From assembly GCF_002831625.1 (NCBI RefSeq), contig NZ_CP025116.1, positions 372,001 to 436,000 on the forward strand: a stretch of 64,000 bases of DNA. The letters run 5' to 3'. The notes under the pieces are model-generated. The model did no database searches and was not told where the DNA came from. It saw only the letters and a program-made list of their open reading frames with translations. Made by a program: the position numbers and the translations under genes. Source of the stretch: Nonlabens sp. MB-3u-79. Its GTDB lineage: Bacteria; Bacteroidota; Bacteroidia; Flavobacteriales; Flavobacteriaceae. Below are positions 57,636-64,000 of the stretch, piece by piece. Every line of letters begins with the position of its first letter. The first letter of the stretch is position 1.

Positions 57636-59792
57636 ATGAAAATCCTTATGAATTTCCTAAAAAACAATTTTATACTGGCAGTTTTTACCCTACTTGTAGC
57701 AACAGCTAGCTGTAGTTTTACTAACGATACGGTAGACCCTGGAGATAAAGAAAAAGAACAGTTGCTGGTCAACTTGATTTCCCATGTTTTAAAAAGAAAT
57801 CACTTTTCTCCAGCAGACTTAACAGATGAATTCTCAAAAGATATTTTTGATAATTACGTCAAAGACCTTGATCCTGGAAAAAGATATTTCCTAGAAAGTG
57901 ACTATAAAGAATTTCAAGCCTATGAATATTTGATTGATGATCAAATACGTGATAGTAAAGTAGATTTATTCAATCTTACTTATGAAAGACTGCTGCAACG
58001 TCAAGAAGAATCTCAAAAGATATTTACAGAATTAATTAAGAAACCATTTGATTTTTCCATTGATGAAAGCATCAATACGGATTATGATAAAATCCCTTAT
58101 TCAAAAAATAAAAAAGAATTAAAAGACCACTGGAGAAAACTTTTAAAGCTATCTGCTTTAGGAACTTATTACGATAAGGTGGAAGAACAAAAAGAAAATC
58201 CAGAAGAAGAGCAAAAGAGTCTTGTGGAATTAGAAAAAGAAACCAGAGCAGAGATTAAGAAATCAATGCTAGAGAACTTTGACCTCACTGACGATGTAGA
58301 GCGGTTGGACTATTTCTCTGTTTTTGTAAATACCATCACCACACATTTTGATCCTCACACTAATTTTTTCCCACCACAAACCAAAGATCGTTTTGACACC
58401 TCTATGAGTGGAAAGTTAGAAGGAATAGGAGCTAGACTTCAAAAGAAGATGGATTACATCAGTGTGTTAGAAATCATTTCTGGTGGACCGGCATGGAAAA
58501 GTGAACTGATTGAAGTAGGAGATAAAATCCTTAAGGTTGCTCAAGAAAACGACACTATGGCTACATCTATTGTAGGTATGAGAATAGGAGATGCGGTAGA
58601 ACTGATCAAAGGACCTAAAGGAAGTAAAGTAATTCTAACGCTTAAAAAAGTAGACGGCTCTATTGAAGATATAACTCTTACAAGGGATATCGTTCAAATA
58701 GAAGAAACTTTTGCTAAGTCGGTTATAGGAAAAGACGATGCTTTTAGATTTGGGTTTATCAATTTACCTAAATTTTATTTTGACATGGAAGACCCTAGTG
58801 GGCGTGCTGCTGGTAATGATGTCTCTCAAGAAATTAAAAGGCTCAAGACCGAAGGTATGGACGGACTTATCATAGACCTGAGAAATAACGGCGGCGGTTC
58901 TTTAAGAGAGGTGATTGAAATGGCAGGATTATTTGTCGATAAAGGACCTGTAGTACAAGTTGCTTTAAAAGACAAAAGAACACGAACTTTAAGAGATAGC
59001 GACAGCGGTGAAATTCTCTGGGAAGGACCTTTAGTTATTATGGTCAATGAATTCAGTGCGAGTGCTAGTGAAATTCTTGCTGCTGCTTTACAAGATTATG
59101 ACCGTGCAGTGATTATAGGAAGTAAGCAAACCTTTGGAAAAGGAACGGTACAGAATTTTGAAGACTTGAACCAATGGGTACGTAATAATGAATACGGAGA
59201 CTTAGGAGCTATCAAGTTAACCACCCAAAAATTCTATAGAATTAATGGTGGGAGCACACAACTCGAAGGGGTGAAAAGTGATGTGGTAACCCCTGGAAGA
59301 TACAGTTATATTTTAGTAGGAGAACGCGACGAGCAGTACCCTCTTCCTTATGATGAAATCCCAAAGGCTGAATATGACAAATTTACTGGTTATGCAAATC
59401 TATCCGAGTCCATTAAAAAGGCTCAGAAAAGAGTTGATGCAAATCCAAATTTTAAGCTATTGGATGAAAACGCAAAATGGTTGAGCAATCAAAGAGAAGA
59501 TAATAACATTACTTTAAATTTTACCGCTTACAAAGAGCGTTTAGACCGCCTTGAAAAAGAAACAGAAAAATTTGAATCTTTATCTGACTATAAGAACACT
59601 TTAGATTTTGACATGCTCGCCTATGAGAAAGCATTAGTTAAAACTGACAGTGCTTTAGGAGACAAACGTGAAGCATGGATAAAGAATCTTAAAAAAGATG
59701 TTTATGTGGAAGAAGCTGTAAATGTTCTTAAGGATCTGCGCATGAATAATATCAAAAATGACAACAAGACTAAATGGAGTGTTAAGGACTAA
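57636..59792 (+). CDS. prc: Carboxy-terminal processing protease (tail-specific, S41), lipoprotein
   Basis: The 718-residue product starts near 57636 or 57648; both give a lipoprotein signal (FTLLVATASC). Domains: N-terminal TSP-like region, PDZ (IGARLQKKMDYISVLEIISGGPAWKSELIEVGDKIL), the S41 core with Ser in NEFSASASEILAAAL and Lys in SKQTFGKGTVQ, and a C-terminal DUF3340-like region. It degrades periplasmic proteins with exposed C-terminal ends. Its stop overlaps the start of the permease gene (TAATG). Confidence 0.93.
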   Translation: MKILMNFLKNNFILAVFTLLVATASCSFTNDTVDPGDKEKEQLLVNLISHVLKRNHFSPADLTDEFSKDIFDNYVKDLDPGKRYFLESDYKEFQAYEYLIDDQIRDSKVDLFNLTYERLLQRQEESQKIFTELIKKPFDFSIDESINTDYDKIPYSKNKKELKDHWRKLLKLSALGTYYDKVEEQKENPEEEQKSLVELEKETRAEIKKSMLENFDLTDDVERLDYFSVFVNTITTHFDPHTNFFPPQTKDRFDTSMSGKLEGIGARLQKKMDYISVLEIISGGPAWKSELIEVGDKILKVAQENDTMATSIVGMRIGDAVELIKGPKGSKVILTLKKVDGSIEDITLTRDIVQIEETFAKSVIGKDDAFRFGFINLPKFYFDMEDPSGRAAGNDVSQEIKRLKTEGMDGLIIDLRNNGGGSLREVIEMAGLFVDKGPVVQVALKDKRTRTLRDSDSGEILWEGPLVIMVNEFSASASEILAAALQDYDRAVIIGSKQTFGKGTVQNFEDLNQWVRNNEYGDLGAIKLTTQKFYRINGGSTQLEGVKSDVVTPGRYSYILVGERDEQYPLPYDEIPKAEYDKFTGYANLSESIKKAQKRVDANPNFKLLDENAKWLSNQREDNNITLNFTAYKERLDRLEKETEKFESLSDYKNTLDFDMLAYEKALVKTDSALGDKREAWIKNLKKDVYVEEAVNVLKDLRMNNIKNDNKTKWSVKD

Positions 59793-60895
59793 TGTCTTTT
59801 AAAACCACATCATTAAGTTCTCTAGCGCTCCAGAAGTTTAAAAAAAACTTCTGGGGCGTTTTGAGTTTTCTTATTATTCTATTTTATGCATTAGTTGCCA
59901 TATTTGCATACGTCATAGCTCCAGACGATACGCAATACGCAAACCAAATGCACATTTCTATACATTCCCAACCACCAGGTTTTACTGTGGATATGTTAGC
60001 TCTTCCCTCAACTACCGCCGAAACTAGTTTTTGGGACTGGTGGAATGGAAAAAAATCTACCCTGCAAGAAATCCCTTATGCCGATTTAAAAATCGAGAAG
60101 GGCACTATTTTCTACCGGCCTTTTGATGTGGACGGTAAGGAACTCTCTTTTGTAGATGCAAATTTTAGCGTTGATAAGGATCTGGAATTGTCTCGCTTTC
60201 GCGAAAGCTACACCTCACAAAAAACATTTCTATTAGGTACCGACAAATATGGTCGTGATCTATTAAGTCGCATGATGATAGGGACGAGAATAAGTATCTC
60301 TATTGGTTTTGTAGCGGTGTTGATCTCCTTACTTATAGGTGTTTTTTTAGGAGCTATTTCAGGGTATTACGGCGGTAAAATAGATGCTGCCATCATGTGG
60401 CTGATCAATGTAACCTGGTCCATACCTACTTTACTGATGGTTATCGCTATTAGCATCGCATTAGGAAAAGGCTTTCTCACTGTTTTTATTGCAGTAGGGC
60501 TTACCATGTGGGTAGAAGTGGCACGTGTGGTGCGTGGACAGATGATTGTAGCCAAAGAATACCAATACGTAACCGCAGCAAAAGCTTTAGGCTTTGATAA
60601 TTTTAGAATTATCACCCGACATATTTTACCTAACATCATGGCACCAGTCATTGTCATTAGTGCAGCAAATTTTGCAGCTTCCATACTTATAGAAAGTGGC
60701 TTGAGCTTTCTAGGATTAGGCGCACAACCACCAATGCCCAGTTGGGGCAGTATGATTAAAGATCATTATCAGTACATCATTCTTGACAAGGCTTATCTTG
60801 CCATAGTGCCAGGAATCGCAATCATGACTTTAGTAATGGCATTTATGCTCTTAGGAAATGCACTGCGAGACGCACTGGATGTAAAAACAAGTTAA
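59792..60895 (+). CDS. OppC/DppC-type ABC transporter permease
   Basis: The 367-residue permease has the N-terminal OppC-like helix (FLIILFYALVAIFAYVIAP) and BPD_transp_1 region with TDKYGRDLLSRMMIGTRISI and ARVVRGQMIVAKEYQYVTAAKALGFDN (EAA loop). Between helix 1 and 2 there is a ~120-residue periplasmic insert, containing RFRES (residues 135-139) from the palindrome. No ATPase or binding protein gene is next to it; its partners are elsewhere. It shares a transcript with the protease and nuclease genes. Confidence 0.9.
   Translation: MSFKTTSLSSLALQKFKKNFWGVLSFLIILFYALVAIFAYVIAPDDTQYANQMHISIHSQPPGFTVDMLALPSTTAETSFWDWWNGKKSTLQEIPYADLKIEKGTIFYRPFDVDGKELSFVDANFSVDKDLELSRFRESYTSQKTFLLGTDKYGRDLLSRMMIGTRISISIGFVAVLISLLIGVFLGAISGYYGGKIDAAIMWLINVTWSIPTLLMVIAISIALGKGFLTVFIAVGLTMWVEVARVVRGQMIVAKEYQYVTAAKALGFDNFRIITRHILPNIMAPVIVISAANFAASILIESGLSFLGLGAQPPMPSWGSMIKDHYQYIILDKAYLAIVPGIAIMTLVMAFMLLGNALRDALDVKTS
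60194..60209. repeat. Dispersed palindrome, copy 14 (in OppC-type gene)
   Basis: CGCTTTCGCGAAAGCT, one difference at the outer base, core intact; read as RFRES. Confidence 0.9.
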
Positions 60896-61717
60896 ATGAG
60901 AAAATACGTTTACCCATTAATCATTCTTGTCTGCGCAGCAGCTTACTATTTTTATGAGAATAAAGCTGTTAGCATCTATTCAAAAGAAAACCGCTCTCCA
61001 GAAGAACTTCTGAATGCTGATGTAAATGGTCGTGGGGCTAACTCCTTATCTCGAAAAGATTTCTTGCCCACATCTAAAAACCAAATTGTAAATCACCACA
61101 CCTACAGTCTTTCTTATAACGAACAACACGAGCAAGCCGAATGGACGGCACATGTTTTAAGAGCTTCAGACATAATCAGTAGGGATTATAAAAGACCTTA
61201 TTTTGAAATTGATGATCAAGTAACCACCGGTGCCGCTCACTGGCGCAATTACAAAAAGAGTGGTTATGACAAAGGACATCTCGTTCCTGCCGGCGATAGA
61301 AAATCAACCCAAGCCGCTTATGACGAAACTTTTTTAACCTCTAACATAAGTCCGCAGAGGCATGATTTTAATGCGGGTATCTGGAATACATTAGAACAAA
61401 AAACCAGGTATTATGCCCAGCGTTATGAGGAGCTTTATGTGATTACCGGTCCTGTCTTAAAAGAAGGTTTAAAATCTATAGGCACAGAAAAGGTATCGGT
61501 TCCAGAACAGTATTATAAAATCCTATATCGCTACGATGCTAATGGAGGTAAAATGCTCGCTTTTTTAATGCCGCATCAAGACACTAATACATCGATCTAT
61601 GATTTTATCAGCAGTGTGGATGAGATCGAGAGATTAACTGGTACTGATTTTTTTTACCAACTTCCTGATGCTATTGAAAATCGATTAGAAGCTGGAAAAA
61701 GTGCTAAGGGCTGGTAG
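60896..61717 (+). CDS. DNA/RNA non-specific endonuclease (NUC1 type), membrane-anchored
   Basis: The 273-residue protein has an N-terminal hydrophobic anchor (YPLIILVCAAAYYFY) and the endonuclease core with DKGHLVPAGDRK (in place of the usual DRGH), NISPQRHDFNAGIWNTLEQ (Asn metal ligand). The His of the catalytic GH is kept. It probably degrades external or periplasmic nucleic acid. It starts directly at the stop of the permease gene, so likely one operon. Confidence 0.88.
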   Translation: MRKYVYPLIILVCAAAYYFYENKAVSIYSKENRSPEELLNADVNGRGANSLSRKDFLPTSKNQIVNHHTYSLSYNEQHEQAEWTAHVLRASDIISRDYKRPYFEIDDQVTTGAAHWRNYKKSGYDKGHLVPAGDRKSTQAAYDETFLTSNISPQRHDFNAGIWNTLEQKTRYYAQRYEELYVITGPVLKEGLKSIGTEKVSVPEQYYKILYRYDANGGKMLAFLMPHQDTNTSIYDFISSVDEIERLTGTDFFYQLPDAIENRLEAGKSAKGW

Positions 61718-61809
61718 TCCTATTGTTATTGATGGTATGCTTTGATAGCAACAGCAGCTATATCATTTGTTGATTTAACAATAACCGCAGGATCCAACCA
61801 TTAGATAAG

Positions 61810-63045
61810 TTACTCAAATCGCATCGCCTTTACAGGGCTGATTTTACTGACGATCAAAGTAGGAATAATTAAAGCGATTAGACATACTACAAAAGTTCCT
61901 AAATTCAAGGCGATCACTTGCCACCACGAGATATAAACTGGCATCTCCGTCACATGGTAAGACTGAGGATCTAAGGTCAACGGACTGAAATAGAATTGAA
62001 TTCCTATCAACCCTAAACCGATGACATTTCCTATCAACAGTCCTTTGAACACCAGATTCATGGCGTTATAAAGAAAGATCTTGCGCACCGTCCAGTTAGA
62101 GGCCCCTAAAGATTTGAGAACCCCAATCATGTTAGTACGGTCCAGAATAAGAACCAGTAATGCGGTAATCATATTTATAATTCCTACGATAAGAATGATC
62201 CCTATTATTCCAAAAATATTCCCATCTAATAATGCCAACCATTGAAAAATTGCTGGTAGTTCTTGTTCAATGGTTCTTGCGTTTAATTCTGAAGGCGTAT
62301 TCAATTGGATCGCTCTTCCCACTTCATTAAGTCGATCAAAATCATTGATGAATATTTCAAACTTTCCTATCTGGTCGGCGTCCCATTTATTGATGCGCTG
62401 TATATTTCTAATATCTCCTATAATAAATTTAGAATCGTATTCTTCTAGTCCACTATCATAAATTCCTGAAACACTAAAAGCTCTTCCTATAGGTTCCTGA
62501 CCGTTAGCTTTCATAAAGTAAGTTGGTGCCTTGTCCCCTACTTTTAGTTGTAAACGAGCAGCGATATCATCAGAAATAAGAATATCAAACGAAGTTTGCT
62601 CCTGGGCCACATCTGGCAATTTACCTTCTACTAAGAAGTCTTGTAAATAGTTCCAATCGTAATCACTTCCTACCCCTTTGAGAATGATCCCTTCAAAATC
62701 GGTTGCGGTACGTATCATTCCGCCTTTTGTAGCTACTGCTTGAATATGGGTAACTTCTGGTACAGCGGTAAAATCTGGATAGAAATCCTGATGACTAGAG
62801 ATGGGTTTTATGGTCGTTATAGAGTTATTACGGTCATAAAACGACACACTTACATGACCATTAAAGGCACTTACCTTCTCTTTTATCTTTTTTTGAAGGC
62901 CCACGCCAGTGGCAATAGCTATTAGCATCACAATAATACCTATTGCAATTGCTGCTACTGCAATTTTTATAATCGGCGCACTTACGCTATTTTTATAACT
63001 TGTACTACTCTGTACCCTTTTAGCAATGAAATACTCTAGATTCAC
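61810..63045 (-). CDS. LolC/LolE-type ABC transporter permease (FtsX/MacB family)
   Basis: A 411-residue product if GTG 63045 is the start (MNLEYFIAKRV, the usual LolC/E opening); an upstream ATG at 63075 is possible. There is an N-terminal helix (IAVAAIAIGIIVMLIAIATGVGL), a periplasmic domain and three C-terminal helices ending ISPVKAMRFE, typical of LolC/E permeases of lipoprotein release. Its start overlaps the divergent DUF1343 gene. Confidence 0.88.
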   Translation of the reverse strand: MNLEYFIAKRVQSSTSYKNSVSAPIIKIAVAAIAIGIIVMLIAIATGVGLQKKIKEKVSAFNGHVSVSFYDRNNSITTIKPISSHQDFYPDFTAVPEVTHIQAVATKGGMIRTATDFEGIILKGVGSDYDWNYLQDFLVEGKLPDVAQEQTSFDILISDDIAARLQLKVGDKAPTYFMKANGQEPIGRAFSVSGIYDSGLEEYDSKFIIGDIRNIQRINKWDADQIGKFEIFINDFDRLNEVGRAIQLNTPSELNARTIEQELPAIFQWLALLDGNIFGIIGIILIVGIINMITALLVLILDRTNMIGVLKSLGASNWTVRKIFLYNAMNLVFKGLLIGNVIGLGLIGIQFYFSPLTLDPQSYHVTEMPVYISWWQVIALNLGTFVVCLIALIIPTLIVSKISPVKAMRFE

Positions 63046-64000
63046 ATTTTTTGATTCAATATTCAAATATACCATAATAGCTATGGTTGTAGGAATGACT
63101 TCCTGTAATTCTAAAACCAATGGTAACAATACCGCTACTTCTCCTCAAGAGGAAAAATTTGTTCTTGAAAAATACCAAGGCCAAAGGCTTCTCGTAGAAA
63201 CCAATGATAACGAACCTATTCCGGCGGCTTATCTATTGGGAGAGTGGATTGAAAAACTCAAAGGAAAAAGAATTGCCTTAGTGGGAAATCAAACCAGTGT
63301 CGTAAAAACTGAAGATACCGTTATTTCTAAAGAATGGGATACTAGAGATAAATTGCGTTACGCACATCTCGTCGACACCTTACTAGCTCATGGAATAGAC
63401 ATCAAACGTGTTTTTGCTCCAGAGCACGGTTTTAGAGGCACTGAAGATGCTGGTGCCAGCATCAAAGATGGACTAGATGAACAAACCGGCATTCCTATCA
63501 TTTCTCTTTATGGCAAAAACAAAAAGCCGTTTAAAGAACAACTGGAAGATGTAGATATCGTTTTATTTGACATTCAAGATGTGGGCGCTAGGTTCTACAC
63601 CTATATATCTACCCTTCATTATGTAATGCAAGCTTGTGCAGAGTACGACAGCAAGCTCATTATCTTGGACCGTCCTAACCCTAACGGGCATTACATCGAC
63701 GGCCCTATTCTAGAAAAAAAACATCAAAGCTTTGTGGGCATGCACCCAGTTCCTGTGGTACACGGTATGACTATAGGGGAATATGCGATGATGATTAATG
63801 GCGAAAACTGGCTGGGTAACAACCTACAAACTGACCTAGAAATTATCAAATGCAAGAATTATACGCATGCTACTCCCTACAGCATCCCTATCAAGCCATC
63901 TCCCAATTTACCTAACGATCAAGCTATAAATCTGTATCCTAGCCTTTGCTTTTTTGAAGGAACTGAAGTAAGTGTAGGACGTGGAACAGAAATGCAATTT
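63026..64000 (+). CDS. DUF1343 (NamZ-like exo-muramidase) lipoprotein, partial
   Basis: The reading frame from ATG 63026 runs open past the window end. It has a lipoprotein signal (YTIIAMVVGMTSC) and the DUF1343 motifs APEHGFRGTEDAG, LFDIQDVGARFYTYISTLHY, LDRPNPNGHYIDGP, VVHGMTIGEYAMM and KPSPNLPNDQA. The family includes NamZ, which releases N-acetylmuramic acid from peptidoglycan fragments. The first 20 bases overlap the divergent LolC/E gene. The C terminus is missing because of the window edge. Confidence 0.88.
   Translation, partial: MKYSRFTFFDSIFKYTIIAMVVGMTSCNSKTNGNNTATSPQEEKFVLEKYQGQRLLVETNDNEPIPAAYLLGEWIEKLKGKRIALVGNQTSVVKTEDTVISKEWDTRDKLRYAHLVDTLLAHGIDIKRVFAPEHGFRGTEDAGASIKDGLDEQTGIPIISLYGKNKKPFKEQLEDVDIVLFDIQDVGARFYTYISTLHYVMQACAEYDSKLIILDRPNPNGHYIDGPILEKKHQSFVGMHPVPVVHGMTIGEYAMMINGENWLGNNLQTDLEIIKCKNYTHATPYSIPIKPSPNLPNDQAINLYPSLCFFEGTEVSVGRGTEMQF

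Overview
This window reads as chromosome of a member of the Bacteroidota, most likely a marine Flavobacteriaceae bacterium. The evidence is a PorP/SprF protein beside a PorE-like OmpA protein (type IX secretion/gliding families), a DUF3467 gene after rpoC, DUF2851, a GH92 mannosidase with SusG-era style accessory domains, a mevalonate-type HMG-CoA reductase, TAnnTTTG-type -7 boxes, almost no Shine-Dalgarno sequences except a perfect one before rpsU, and an AT-rich composition. I cannot name the species from sequence alone.

Layout. 1-186 holds the start of a LacI-family regulator on the minus strand. 570-2180 is prfC. 2447-5395 is the PorE-like/PorP pair. 5773-19776 is the large translation/transcription superoperon on the minus strand, in transcription order hpf, tRNA-Thr(TGT), tRNA-Tyr(GTA), tRNA-Gly(TCC), tRNA-Thr(GGT), tuf, tRNA-Trp(CCA), secE, nusG, rplK, rplA, rplJ, rplL, rpoB, rpoC, DUF3467. 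19797-31361 is minus-strand housekeeping and metabolism: tyrosine recombinase, rpsU with its own promoter, Shine-Dalgarno and terminator, acyl-CoA dehydrogenase, a helix-hairpin-helix protein, an Na+/alanine-type symporter, a K+ channel, PspC, DUF2851, a cystathionine beta-synthase-like enzyme, an ACMSD-like amidohydrolase and a divergent SDR. 31673-52366 is mostly plus strand: map, a methyltransferase, an IS200-type element, (minus) apbE and its neighbour, GH92, a semialdehyde dehydrogenase, a REP-associated tyrosine transposase with two upstream 150-bp repeats, an HI0933-type flavoprotein that ends inside a (GGCAGTA)24 tandem repeat, gpmI, thioredoxin-fold lipoprotein, membrane protein plus cupin, (minus) HMG-CoA reductase, DPP-IV-type peptidase and POT peptide transporter, and a thioredoxin. 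52363-57524 is a minus-strand cell-envelope block: surE, a small membrane protein, lpxB, a C40 peptidase lipoprotein and comEC. 57636-61717 is a plus-strand run: tail-specific protease, OppC-type permease, DNA/RNA nuclease. The right end has a LolC/E-type permease and, divergently, a DUF1343 (NamZ-like) lipoprotein cut by the window edge.

How genes work together. DPP-IV plus POT transporter form a dipeptide uptake pair; the ACMSD-like enzyme, the SDR and the muconic-semialdehyde-type dehydrogenase fit aromatic (kynurenine/aminomuconate) degradation; surE-lpxB-C40-comEC is an envelope/competence block; PorP/PorE belong with type IX secretion.

The most unusual signal is a dispersed perfect palindrome, CGCTTTCGCGAAAGCG (invariant 14-bp core GCTTTCGCGAAAGC). 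I read 14 copies in 64 kb, about one per 4.6 kb and strikingly evenly spaced. Ten lie inside genes, always in frame, encoding AFAKA (7) or RFRES (3), including in gpmI, HMG-CoA reductase, an aldehyde dehydrogenase and a PorP signal peptide. One lies between rpoB and rpoC. This looks like a genome-wide functional motif (uptake sequence, nucleoid or regulator site) or a mobile palindrome, and is the best candidate here for something undescribed.
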